From Sphingomonas sp. FARSPH (lineage in GTDB: Bacteria > Pseudomonadota > Alphaproteobacteria > Sphingomonadales > Sphingomonadaceae): DNA of 64,000 bases. This document shows positions 1 to 8,708 of the stretch, piece by piece (within the stretch, counting starts at the first letter, position 1; each line of letters begins with the position of its first letter). The translations under genes were made by a program, and so were the position numbers. Where the stretch lies: contig NZ_CP029985.1 of NCBI RefSeq assembly GCF_003355005.1, positions 930,001 to 994,000 of the forward strand. Reading direction: 5' to 3'. The notes beneath the pieces were generated by a model, which saw nothing but the letters and a program-made list of their open reading frames with translations, did no database searches and was not told the DNA's origin.

Positions 1-549
1 CCGCACGAGATCGGCCATGCCGCCTTCCTCCATTTCCTCATTCCCAGAACGGTGGACGATGAATACGGCGGCGACGCCCCCGACTGGCTCGACGAAATGG
101 TGGCGATTGCGTTCGAGGATTCCGTCGGCGTCGCGAACCGCAGGGCGGACGGGCGGCGTCACGCCGAACGTCATGCGCTGATCCCGCTGCGACGCCTGCT
201 GGCGATGACGCATCCCGAATGGGTCGCCGCTGGTCCGTCGACGGGACAGAGCCCGGGCGGCAACCTCGGCGTCCCCGGATCGCCGGATACACCCGCGTAC
301 TATGCGACGGTCCGGCTGTTGTTCGACTATCTCGTTGCCCGGACCGGCAATCCACAGGTTTTGCGCGACCTCGCCGACGCCGCGCGGAATAAGGTGCCGA
401 TCGATCGCTGGATGCTGGCACGGGTGGCGCGCTTCGGCGATGGGCCGACGCTCGAGGATCTGGACGTGGCCATGACGGCGTTCGCGATCGGCGATCCTGC
501 GTATCGCGCCGCCGGCGATGCCGACCTGCGGAGATCGCAGGCACGATGA
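1..549 (+). CDS. Peptidase-MA-like zinc metalloprotease, C-terminal part (cut by window edge)
   Basis: Frame 1 is open from the first base, so this is the 3' end of a longer gene; the GTG at 52 is internal. The visible protein (182 residues) begins with PHEIGHA, an HExxH zinc-binding site (His2, Glu3, His6). DWLDE follows at residues 28-32, with Glu32 in the place of the third zinc ligand of gluzincins. The His-to-Glu distance and the WL-x-E context fit the peptidase MA-like group (seen in sequence plus family knowledge). The rest is mostly helical with no obvious membrane segment. Its TGA overlaps the ATG of the TonB-dependent receptor that follows, so the two are probably translated together and may share a peptide substrate (inference). 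The N-terminal part and any signal peptide lie outside the window. Confidence 0.7.
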   Translation, partial: PHEIGHAAFLHFLIPRTVDDEYGGDAPDWLDEMVAIAFEDSVGVANRRADGRRHAERHALIPLRRLLAMTHPEWVAAGPSTGQSPGGNLGVPGSPDTPAYYATVRLLFDYLVARTGNPQVLRDLADAARNKVPIDRWMLARVARFGDGPTLEDLDVAMTAFAIGDPAYRAAGDADLRRSQAR

Positions 550-3146
550 GACACCCCGACGGACGGCGACCGACCGCCGACGGCGTCGAGGCCGCAATCG
601 TCGGCGTCCTTGTCGTTGCCGCGACCCTTGCCATTGCGGGTCCGGCGCAGGCGAGAGTGCAACGAAGCGTGCCACCGACGCCGCAGACGACAGACCCCGC
701 GCCGCCACCCGCGCCAGCGGCACGGGCTGCGGACGCGGCTTCGACGCGCGACGTCGAATTCGTCGACGCGAACGGCGTGCCGTTGTCCGAGGACAAGCAG
801 CAGAACCTGCGGGCCAAGTTCAAAGACGACCCCGCCCTGCAACAGGCGACGCAGTCGAGTCCCGGCCCGGTTCGCCCCAAGACCGGAAGCGATGCCGAAG
901 GCCGGACGCGCGACATCGTCGTCAGCGGCCGTCGCCCGCGCGGATCGGTGATCGGCGACATACCGGCGGCGCAGACCTTCAACCCACTCGACATCCGTGC
1001 CTATGGCGCGAGCGATATCGGCGAACTGGTGCAGGCGTTGGGGCCACAGGTCGGCAGCGATCGCGGACGCGCGGACAACGCGCCGGTCGTGCTGCTCAAC
1101 GGAAAGCGCGTGTCCAGCTTTCTCGAAATCTCGCGCATCCCCACCGAGGCCATCGAGCGGATGGAGGTGTTCCCCGAGGAACTCGCGCTCAAATACGGCT
1201 ACCGGGCGGACCAGAAGGTGGTCAACATCGTCACCTATGAGCGGTTCGCCTCCAAGCTTGTCCGCGCGTCCTACGCCGCGCCGACCGAGGGCGGGCGCGA
1301 CACGAAGGCCTCCGGCGCCTCCTATCTCCGGATCGCGCGCGGCGCGCGGTTCAACGTGGACGTGGACTATGACCGGTCGGGCGCGTTGCGCGAAAGCGAT
1401 CGCGGCCTGTCGCAACCCACCGACATGCCAGGCGCAGGCGCTTTCCGCACCCTGGTGCCGGCGACGGACCGGTTCACGCTGACCGGGACCGCCAGCGGCG
1501 AGCTCGTCAAGGGCGTCGCATCAACGCTCAACGGCCGGTTCGAGGCGGGGTCGAGCCGAAGCCTGCTGGGACCGGGGCCGGCCGGTGCGCTCGCACGCGA
1601 CGTCGACACGCGCAGCGGCCATCTCGGCGGTGTCGCGGACGGACGGATTGGCCAGTGGCAATGGTCCCTTGTCACCAACCTGGACCGCACAACGAGCAAC
1701 ACCGCGACGGACACCGTGATCGCGGGGGCGGCGCGCGACACGGCCAGATCAGTTGCCACGCTTGCCGATGCCACCGCCGTTTTCACCGGGGCGATCGCGA
1801 CGCTTCCCGCCGGTCCGCTGTCATCGAACCTGCAGGTCGGGGGCGAGATGCGCGACTTGCAGGCGGCGTCGAGGCGTTCGGGGATTGGACAGGTAACGGA
1901 TCTGGCACGGGACCGGGCGACGGCGCAGGCGAACCTGGACCTGCCGCTTGCCAGTCGCCGCGGCAAAGTGCTCGGTCGGCTGGGCGAACTCTCGGCGAAC
2001 CTCAACGCGGCAGTGGAAACGATCTCCGACGTCGGCACGCTGCGCACGCTCGGATACGGCCTCAACTGGTCGCCCGCCGCCGGGGTGAACCTCATCGCGT
2101 CGGCGACCGACGAACAGGGCGCGCCGACGCTCGAACAACTCGGCGCGCCTACGGTCATTACCCCCAACACCCGCGCGTTCGATTTCTCGACGCGCACGGT
2201 CGTGGACATCACACGGATTTTCGGCGGGAATCCCTCCCTTCGTTCGGATCACAGACGGGTGGTCAAACTGGGCGTGAACGCCCGGCCGTTCGCCGGGCGG
2301 GATCTGACGCTCAGCGTCGATTATGTGCGCACGCGGATCGACGATCCCATCGTCTCCTTCCCGATTGCGCTTCCCGCGGTGGAGGCGGCGTTCCCGGATC
2401 GCTTCCTGCGCGATGCGGGCGGTCGCCTTTCCCAGATCGATGCACGGCCGGTCAACCTGCGCCGATCCGCGCAGGAGCAGATCCGCTGGGGCATCAATTT
2501 CGTCAGGCCGCTCGGTGCCGTCCCGCCCGGCATGCAGAGCGGCCAGGCGCGTTTCGTGTCGAGCGAGGCGGACCTCAGCAAGGCGCTTCCGCCCGGCGCC
2601 CGCATCCTCAAGCCCGAACCCGGGAGCGCGGAGGCAAGGCGCTTCGAAAACGTCGCGAGCCGCCTCATCCTGAGCATCTACTATACCCTCACGACGATCG
2701 ACACCGTCACACTGCGCGACAACGGTCCGGAGCTCGATCTGCTCGACGGTTTCGCAACGGGCATGCGCGGCGGTAGCCCGCGGCACAAGATCGAGACGCA
2801 GGCGAGTGTCTTCAAACGTGGCCTGGGCGCGCGGATCAGCACGAACTGGCAGAGCGGCAGCGTCGTTCGAGGATTGTCCGACGGGACGACGGGCGGGCGC
2901 GATCTCCGCTTCGCGAGCTACGCGATCGTCAATGCCACCGCCTTCGCCAACCTGGCGGACCTGTTCCGCAAGGGAAGCGACGCGGGATGGATGACGGGGC
3001 TGCGCCTCAGCCTGACCGTCAACAACGTATTCAACCGGCGGCCCGTCGTGGCTGACGAAACCGGCTTCACACCGCTGACCTATCAACCCGACTATCTCGA
3101 TCCTATCGGGCGGACGATCAACCTGAGCCTGCGCAAGGTGCTGTAA
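546..3146 (+). CDS. TonB-dependent outer-membrane receptor
   Basis: The product has 866 residues. A hydrophobic export signal ends near residue 36 (PAQA), a Pro/Ala-rich linker follows, and a TonB-box-like stretch RDIVVSGRR lies at about 122-130. The plug domain contains VVLLNGKRVS (181-190). The long beta-barrel ends in NLSLRKVL, with a final Leu rather than the usual Phe. The start ATG overlaps the stop of the upstream metalloprotease. The plug lacks the common VEVxxGPxxxxYG signature in strict form and instead reads IERMEVFPEELALKYG, a variant seen in some sphingomonad receptors. The substrate cannot be read from the sequence; the coupling to a peptidase makes a peptide plausible (inference). 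Confidence 0.85.
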   Translation: MRHPDGRRPTADGVEAAIVGVLVVAATLAIAGPAQARVQRSVPPTPQTTDPAPPPAPAARAADAASTRDVEFVDANGVPLSEDKQQNLRAKFKDDPALQQATQSSPGPVRPKTGSDAEGRTRDIVVSGRRPRGSVIGDIPAAQTFNPLDIRAYGASDIGELVQALGPQVGSDRGRADNAPVVLLNGKRVSSFLEISRIPTEAIERMEVFPEELALKYGYRADQKVVNIVTYERFASKLVRASYAAPTEGGRDTKASGASYLRIARGARFNVDVDYDRSGALRESDRGLSQPTDMPGAGAFRTLVPATDRFTLTGTASGELVKGVASTLNGRFEAGSSRSLLGPGPAGALARDVDTRSGHLGGVADGRIGQWQWSLVTNLDRTTSNTATDTVIAGAARDTARSVATLADATAVFTGAIATLPAGPLSSNLQVGGEMRDLQAASRRSGIGQVTDLARDRATAQANLDLPLASRRGKVLGRLGELSANLNAAVETISDVGTLRTLGYGLNWSPAAGVNLIASATDEQGAPTLEQLGAPTVITPNTRAFDFSTRTVVDITRIFGGNPSLRSDHRRVVKLGVNARPFAGRDLTLSVDYVRTRIDDPIVSFPIALPAVEAAFPDRFLRDAGGRLSQIDARPVNLRRSAQEQIRWGINFVRPLGAVPPGMQSGQARFVSSEADLSKALPPGARILKPEPGSAEARRFENVASRLILSIYYTLTTIDTVTLRDNGPELDLLDGFATGMRGGSPRHKIETQASVFKRGLGARISTNWQSGSVVRGLSDGTTGGRDLRFASYAIVNATAFANLADLFRKGSDAGWMTGLRLSLTVNNVFNRRPVVADETGFTPLTYQPDYLDPIGRTINLSLRKVL

Positions 3147-3172
3147 CGCTCTGTCCCCTACGCGCCGCACCC

Positions 3173-3203
3173 GGGACTTGCCCGAAAAAGGTGGGCAGTT
3201 CCC
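3173..3203 (+). terminator. Hairpin after the first TonB receptor gene
   Basis: GGGACTTGCCC (3173-3183) and GGGCAGTTCCC (3193-3203) form an imperfect 11-base stem around a 9-base loop, 27 bases after the stop codon. There is no run of T after it, so it could be a weak terminator or an mRNA-stabilising end. Confidence 0.35.
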
Positions 3204-3404
3204 TTAAGGTGAGAGCGGCGGTTCGCGAAGGAATTTGAGGACTAAGCGTTGGGGTCGTTGGTGACCCTACCCACCTTATCGGCCAGTGCATTACGACTGA
3301 CAGAGCCGGGCTGATGGTCGAGCGATTGCTCGCGCGGACCGCAGGGGACGACGACGCCTCCGCATGGGTCCCCCCTGACCTCGATCGTGTGTGGATCACC
3401 TGAC

Positions 3405-3416
3405 GCAATCGATTGT
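3405..3416. promoter_or_regulatory. LacI-type operator, upstream copy
   Basis: GCAATCGATTGT holds the 10-base perfect palindrome CAATCGATTG (3406-3415) with a central CG, as in LacI/GalR-family operators (TGnAAnCGnTTnCA). With its flanks it matches 12 of 14 positions of TGCAATCGATTGCA. Confidence 0.6.
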
Positions 3417-3428
3417 ACGATTTTTATT

Positions 3429-3440
3429 GCAATCGATTGC
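3429..3440. promoter_or_regulatory. LacI-type operator, downstream copy
   Basis: A second CAATCGATTG (3430-3439) lies 24 bases after the first, centre to centre, about 60 bases before the receptor start codon. In TTGCAATCGATTGCC it matches 13 of 14 positions of TGCAATCGATTGCA. The pair suggests cooperative repression by a LacI-family sugar regulator; no such gene is in the window. Confidence 0.65.
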
Positions 3441-3500
3441 CCTGCCTGTATCACGCTTTTCGTGGGCTCCGTAGAGGGCCAATCGCAGGTGGAGGATACT

Positions 3501-6011
3501 ATGAAGGCGCGTGGTTGGATGTTGACGGGTGTCGCGATGCTGGCGATGCCGGGAATCGCGACGGCACAGGTCGCCGCGTCGCCGCAACCGGCTGCCCCGC
3601 AGGCCGATGCGGCGACCCCGGCGCAGGCCAGGGACGCCACCGACGACATCGTCGTCACCGCCGTTGCGCAGGGCACCAACCGGCTCGACAGTTCGATCAC
3701 GACGAGTTCGATCAGTTCCGATTCGCTCGTTCAACTTGCGCCGCGCACCTCGGGCGAGTTGTTGCGCAATCTGCCCGGTATCCGCGTCGAGGCATCGGGC
3801 GGTGACGGCAATGCCAATATCTCGGTCCGCGGCCTGCCGGTTGCGAGCGGTGGGTCGAAGTTCCTTCAGCTGCAGGAAGACGGATTGCCGATCCTCGAAT
3901 TCGGCGACATCACCTTCGGCAACGCCGACATCTTCCTGCGTGCGGATTTCAACGTCCGCACCGTCGAATCGGTGCGCGGCGGATCGGCGTCGACCTTCGC
4001 GTCGAACTCGCCGGGCGGCGTCATCAACTTCATCAGCAAGACCGGAGAGCGCGAGGGCGGCGCGTTCCAGCTGACCGGCGGCCTCGACTATCGCGAATAC
4101 CGCGCCGATTTCGATTACGGCGGTCGCCTGTCGGACAGCGTGACCTATCACTTCGGTGGCTTCTACCGTATCGGCGATGGCCAGCGCCGGGTCGGCTATG
4201 ACGGCGTGGCGGGCGGACAGCTCAAGGCCAACATTACCAAGTCGTTCGATAACGGCGGCTATGTCCGGCTGTACGGCAAGTATCTCGACGACCGCGCGAT
4301 CGGCTATCTGCCCAATCCGGTGCGGGTGACCGGCACCAACGCTAATCCCGATTACAGCAACGTCGCCAATTTCTCGATCAACAACGGCACGCTGCACAGC
4401 CGCTATATCCGTACCGTGCAGACGCTGGACGGCAACAACCAGCTGACCACGCGGTCGATCGCGGACGGCCAGCACCCGGTCGTCTATGCGGGCGGACTGG
4501 AGGCGCAGATCCCCGTTGCCGACGGCTGGAACGTCGTCGAGCGCTTCCGTTATGCCAATATCTCGGGCGACTTCATCTCGCCCTTCCCTGCCAGCGTCGA
4601 TTCGGCACAGACGGTGGCCAATGCGCTCGGCGGCGCCAACGCGCAGCTTTTCTACGCCAGCGGGCCGCAAACGGGTCAGCGTATCACCAACCCGGCGGCA
4701 CTCGGCGGCAACGGGCTGCTCGCCAACGTGGTATTGTTCGACGTCGACCTGAAGAACCTCAACAACATCACCAACGACCTGCGCGTGAACGGCAAGGTGC
4801 CGTTCGGCGGCGGCGAGCTGTCGGTGACGGGCGGCTTCTACGCCTCGCGCCAGGACATCGTGACCGACTGGCTGTGGACCTCGTTCGTCCAGACGGTGCA
4901 GGACAAGGGTCAGTCGGTGCTGGTCGACGTGCGGACGGCCGCGGGCGTACCGGTCACGCAGAACGGCGTCCCCGGCTATTCGGCGAGTTTCTTCGGCAAT
5001 TGCTGCCGTCGCTCCTATGACCTCAACTACACGACGCTCGCTCCGTTCGCACAGCTCGGACTGGAGGTCGGCCGCTTCAACATCGACGGGTCGCTGCGCT
5101 ACGATATCGGCCGGGCCCGCGGCAGCGTTGCGGGAGCGGACCTGGGGGCCGCCTTCGGATCGGGCATCACCACCTTCGACATCAATGGCGATGGCGTCAT
5201 CTCCGCCCCTGAACGGCAGGTGGCGGTGATCCCGGCGGTCCGTTCGCCGCTCAACTACAATTACAATTACCTATCTTATTCGGCCGGTGTGAACTTCCGG
5301 ATGACCGACGCCACCGCGCTGTTCGCCCGCTACAGCCGTGGTGGCCGCGCCAACGCAGACCGCCTGCTGTTCGGACCGTCGATCAACCCGAACACCGGTG
5401 CCCTCACCGATCAGAGCGCGGCGGTCGACTTCGTCCGCCAGCTCGAAGGCGGGTTCAAGTATCGCGCACCCGGCATCTCCTTCTACGCTACCGGTTTCTG
5501 GGCCCGCACCGAGGAGCAGAATTTCGAGGCCACGACCCAGCGCTTCTTCAATCGCAAGTACGAGGCGAAGGGCGTCGAGCTGGAAGGCCGTGTCGCGCGC
5601 GGGCCATTCTCGATTTCGGCCGGCGGCACCTACACCGATGCCAAGATCACCAGCGACGTTCTGAACCCGGCCGTGGTCGGCAATCGCCCCCGCCGCCAGG
5701 CGAAGTTCATCTATCAGGTGACGCCGCAGATCGATCTGAGCCGCGTCACCTTCGGCGCCAACATCATCGGCACGACCAGCAGCTTCACGCAGGACAACAA
5801 CCAGCTGGTCATGCCGGGCTATACCCAGGTCAATGCGTTCGTCGCGGTGCATCCCGCCGCCGGGGTCACGCTGTCGGTCAACGGCAACAACCTGTTCAAC
5901 GTGATTGGTATCACCGAGGCGGAGGACGGCGCGATCCCGGCGAATAACATCGTGCGCGCCCGCTCGATCACCGGACGGACGATCTCCGCCGCGGTGCGCT
6001 TCGACTTCTGA
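3501..6011 (+). CDS. TonB-dependent receptor, probably for sucrose or a related sugar
   Basis: The start at 3501 is chosen because GGAGG lies 6 bases upstream and a clear signal peptide follows (MKARGWMLTG... cut after ATA, residue 22). The mature protein (836-residue precursor) has a TonB box DDIVVTA at 48-54, a plug domain rich in Gly/Ser with ESVRGGSASTFASNSPGG, and a barrel ending in AAVRFDF with the typical terminal Phe. It is followed after 19 bases by amylosucrase and then fructokinase. This order matches the sucrose-utilisation loci of xanthomonads and sphingomonads, where the receptor (SuxA type) carries sucrose over the outer membrane. Two LacI-type operators lie upstream. The sugar assignment rests on context, not on a substrate motif. 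Confidence 0.85.
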   Translation: MKARGWMLTGVAMLAMPGIATAQVAASPQPAAPQADAATPAQARDATDDIVVTAVAQGTNRLDSSITTSSISSDSLVQLAPRTSGELLRNLPGIRVEASGGDGNANISVRGLPVASGGSKFLQLQEDGLPILEFGDITFGNADIFLRADFNVRTVESVRGGSASTFASNSPGGVINFISKTGEREGGAFQLTGGLDYREYRADFDYGGRLSDSVTYHFGGFYRIGDGQRRVGYDGVAGGQLKANITKSFDNGGYVRLYGKYLDDRAIGYLPNPVRVTGTNANPDYSNVANFSINNGTLHSRYIRTVQTLDGNNQLTTRSIADGQHPVVYAGGLEAQIPVADGWNVVERFRYANISGDFISPFPASVDSAQTVANALGGANAQLFYASGPQTGQRITNPAALGGNGLLANVVLFDVDLKNLNNITNDLRVNGKVPFGGGELSVTGGFYASRQDIVTDWLWTSFVQTVQDKGQSVLVDVRTAAGVPVTQNGVPGYSASFFGNCCRRSYDLNYTTLAPFAQLGLEVGRFNIDGSLRYDIGRARGSVAGADLGAAFGSGITTFDINGDGVISAPERQVAVIPAVRSPLNYNYNYLSYSAGVNFRMTDATALFARYSRGGRANADRLLFGPSINPNTGALTDQSAAVDFVRQLEGGFKYRAPGISFYATGFWARTEEQNFEATTQRFFNRKYEAKGVELEGRVARGPFSISAGGTYTDAKITSDVLNPAVVGNRPRRQAKFIYQVTPQIDLSRVTFGANIIGTTSSFTQDNNQLVMPGYTQVNAFVAVHPAAGVTLSVNGNNLFNVIGITEAEDGAIPANNIVRARSITGRTISAAVRFDF

Positions 6012-6030
6012 CCTGACGGATCGATCGACC

Positions 6031-7824
6031 GTGACGGACGTCCCTTCCTTCCCAGAGGTCCGTCTGCGGACGATCGCTCCCCGCCTCGGCCGCCAGCTCG
6101 AGCGCCTTTACGGCGCGGCCGCGGCCGGGCTCTGGCCGCGGGTCGAGGCGGTACTGCGCGCGCGCAGTGCCGACCGGCCCGCGGCACTTCGTGCGCTCGA
6201 CGAGGCTCGGGTCGCCGACCCGGACTGGTTCGTCGCACCGGACATGATCGGCTATTCGACCTATGTCGATCGCTATGCGGGCACCGTGCGCGGCATGGCG
6301 GAACGCGTCGATCATCTCGAAGCGTTGGGGGTCCGCTACCTCCACGTCCTTGCGTTACTGAAGGCGCGCGACGGCGACAGCGACGGGGGCTTCGCAGTCG
6401 CGGACTATCTGGCGGTCGAGCCGCGGCTCGGCAGCATGGCCGACGTCGAGGCGCTCGCCGAACGGCTGCGCGCGCGGCGCATCAGCCTCTGCGTCGACCT
6501 TGCTCTCAACCATACCGCCGACGACCATGAATGGGCGAAGGCCGCGCGTGCGGGCGACCCGCACTATCGCGCCTTCTACCACGTGGTCGATGACGCCACG
6601 GCCGCCGCGTACGAGGCCGACCTCGGACAAGTCTTCCCGACTACCGCGCCGGGCAATTTCACCGCCGTGCCGGCGATGGGCGGCAACGTCTGGACGACCT
6701 TCTACCCTTTCCAGTGGGACCTCAACTGGGCGAACCCCGACGTCATGCTGGCGATGATCGACACGATGCTGCGCCTCGCCAACCATGGTTTCGAGGCATT
6801 CCGGCTGGATTCGACCGCATTCCTGTGGAAGCAGGCGGGAACCGATTGCCGCAACCTTCCGCAAGCACATTATATCGTCCGCGCGCTTCGCGCAGCGCTC
6901 GACATCGCCGCACCCGCGACGCTGCTCAAGGCGGAGGCGATCGTGCCCACTGCCTTCGTGCCCCCATATTTCGGTGCCGATGACGGCGCGGGTTTCGAAC
7001 CCGAATGCCACCTCGTCTACAACAATTCGCTGATGGTCGCGGGATGGGTCGCGCTTGCCGAGGGATCGGCGTCGCTACCCGACGCGATCGTGCGCGCGAG
7101 CGGCGGACTGCCGCGCGGCGCCAACTGGCTGAGCTATGCGCGCTGCCACGACGACATCGGCTGGGGCACGGTGATGGCCGACCTCGCCGGGATCGACCCC
7201 GATCCGGTCGCGCGGCTCACCGCAGCCGCACACTTCACAAATGGTGAGGGCAGCTGGTCGCGGGGGGAGGCATTCCAGTCGGATGGCTCGGTGGTCCACG
7301 GCACCAACGGCACCCTCGCCGCGCTTGCCGGTTTAGAGACGGCGGGAGAGGACCCGGAGAAGCGTGAAATGGCCTTGCGCCGTATCGCGCTGCTCAATGC
7401 ACTCGCGATCGCCAGCGGCGGGCTCGCCACCACCTATATGGGCGACGAGGCGGGGCTGCTCAACGATTACAGCTATCGCGATGATCCCGAGCGCAAGCAC
7501 GAGGGACGCTGGCTTCATCGGCCCACGATGGACTGGCATGCGCTGGGCAGCGACGCTGCGAAGCGCATCTCCGCCGATCTCGTTTCGCTGAGGAACGCGC
7601 GTGTCGCTGCCGGCGGCGCGGGCGAACCGGCCGCCTTCGAAACCGGTTCGGTCGCCGTGCTCGGCATCCGATGCGGGACAGATAGCGTGTTCATGAACTT
7701 CTCGGGGCATGTCGTGACCATCGCCATGCCTTCGCCAACAACCGATCGACTGACCGGCTGCACGCTGGACCCCGTGTTCGCCTTGAAGCCGTGGGGCATC
7801 GCGTGGACCGGAGCCGCAGCATGA
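6031..7824 (+). CDS. Amylosucrase-type GH13 enzyme (sucrose glucosyltransferase/hydrolase)
   Basis: The start is GTG 6031, 19 bases after the receptor stop; the frame is open further upstream but reads through the receptor gene. The 597-residue protein has no signal peptide, so it should act in the cytoplasm, splitting sucrose and passing glucose to a glucan or to water while releasing fructose. GH13 motifs are present: DLALNHTADDHEW (156-168), YPFQWDLNWANP (225-236), EAFRLD with nucleophile Asp260 and Arg258, acid/base Glu302 in KAEAI, and RCHDDIGW with His373-Asp374 as the third carboxylate. QWDLNW and CHDDIGW are hallmarks of the amylosucrase branch. It is a little shorter than the Neisseria enzyme (about 636). 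The stop overlaps the fructokinase start (ATGA). Confidence 0.88.
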   Translation: MTDVPSFPEVRLRTIAPRLGRQLERLYGAAAAGLWPRVEAVLRARSADRPAALRALDEARVADPDWFVAPDMIGYSTYVDRYAGTVRGMAERVDHLEALGVRYLHVLALLKARDGDSDGGFAVADYLAVEPRLGSMADVEALAERLRARRISLCVDLALNHTADDHEWAKAARAGDPHYRAFYHVVDDATAAAYEADLGQVFPTTAPGNFTAVPAMGGNVWTTFYPFQWDLNWANPDVMLAMIDTMLRLANHGFEAFRLDSTAFLWKQAGTDCRNLPQAHYIVRALRAALDIAAPATLLKAEAIVPTAFVPPYFGADDGAGFEPECHLVYNNSLMVAGWVALAEGSASLPDAIVRASGGLPRGANWLSYARCHDDIGWGTVMADLAGIDPDPVARLTAAAHFTNGEGSWSRGEAFQSDGSVVHGTNGTLAALAGLETAGEDPEKREMALRRIALLNALAIASGGLATTYMGDEAGLLNDYSYRDDPERKHEGRWLHRPTMDWHALGSDAAKRISADLVSLRNARVAAGGAGEPAAFETGSVAVLGIRCGTDSVFMNFSGHVVTIAMPSPTTDRLTGCTLDPVFALKPWGIAWTGAAA

Positions 7825-8708
7825 GCGCGCAATTGTTCGGCTGCATCGAAGCGGGGGGCACGAAGTTCGTGCTCGGCGTCATGCGCGATCATCAAACCGT
7901 GCTCGAAGAAACGCGCATTCCGACGACCGCACCTGCAGAGACGCTTCGGGCATGCGTCGAATTTTTCAAGGACGCGACGCGTCGAAACGGGCGACTGAAT
8001 GCGGTCGGTATCGCTTCGTTCGGCCCTCTGGGTGTGAGGCCTCACGAGCGGGGGTGGGGAACGATCATCCGATCCCCCAAAACGGCCTGGAGCGGCACGG
8101 ATATCGTCACGCCATTCAAAAGTGCGTTCAATTGTCCGATCGGGCTTGATACCGACGTCAACGCGGCAGTGCTTGCGGAAAGCCTCTGGGGTTCTGCCCA
8201 AAGGAAGGATGTTGCCACTTATGTGACGGTGGGCACGGGGATCGGGGGCGGTGTCCTGATCAATGGCAAGATTGTCCACGGCACCCGCCACCCCGAAATG
8301 GGTCATATGATTCCGCGCCGCCATCCGGCAGACGGCGATTTCGCCGGGGTCTGCCGCTTCCACAACGATTGCCTGGAGGGACTGGCAAGCGGACCGGCAA
8401 TCCAGCGGCGGTGGGGTGCGACGCTATCCGAGCTCGGCCACAATCACCCGGCCCAGCGCATCATCGCCTTCTACTTGGCACAGCTCGTGGTGGCCCAGCG
8501 TGCGCTCCTCGCTCCGCAACGAATAGTGTTCGGCGGCGGCGTCATGGCCAGCCCGGGACTGCTCAGCCGGATCAGGACGGAGGCGACTCTACTGGAACGA
8601 CGATATTTCAGCGAGGAGGCTGCGTCGGACCTGGTCGTGACGTCAGAACTTGGAGCGCGAACCGGCCTTCTCGGTGCGCTCGCTCTGGCGCAGACGGCTT
8701 CACGATAA
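7821..8708 (+). CDS. ROK-family fructokinase
   Basis: This 295-residue kinase phosphorylates fructose with ATP to fructose-6-phosphate. It has an N-terminal phosphate-binding loop EAGGTKF (10-16), the catalytic-base segment GLDTDVNAA (108-116, Asp112), and VGTGIGGG (137-144). A full zinc site is present, with His162, Cys178, His181 and Cys184 in GH-x15-C-x2-H-x2-C followed by LEGLASGPA; this marks the YdhR-type fructokinases among ROK proteins. The start codon overlaps the amylosucrase stop by four bases. The pairing is logical, since amylosucrase leaves fructose. No inner-membrane sugar transporter is encoded nearby, so uptake must use a gene elsewhere. Confidence 0.9.
   Translation: MSAQLFGCIEAGGTKFVLGVMRDHQTVLEETRIPTTAPAETLRACVEFFKDATRRNGRLNAVGIASFGPLGVRPHERGWGTIIRSPKTAWSGTDIVTPFKSAFNCPIGLDTDVNAAVLAESLWGSAQRKDVATYVTVGTGIGGGVLINGKIVHGTRHPEMGHMIPRRHPADGDFAGVCRFHNDCLEGLASGPAIQRRWGATLSELGHNHPAQRIIAFYLAQLVVAQRALLAPQRIVFGGGVMASPGLLSRIRTEATLLERRYFSEEAASDLVVTSELGARTGLLGALALAQTASR

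Larger units (their letters stand above)
3147..3500. other. Intergenic control region before the sucrose unit
   Basis: This 354-base stretch holds no convincing gene. It contains a hairpin just after the upstream receptor gene (3173-3203), a diverged block shared with 59363-59423 (3258-3312), and two LacI-type palindromes (3405-3416 and 3429-3440) close to the start of the sucrose receptor gene. A longer reading frame enters the receptor from 3387, but the start at 3501 has the ribosome site and the signal peptide, so the DNA before it is taken as untranslated. Confidence 0.7.
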
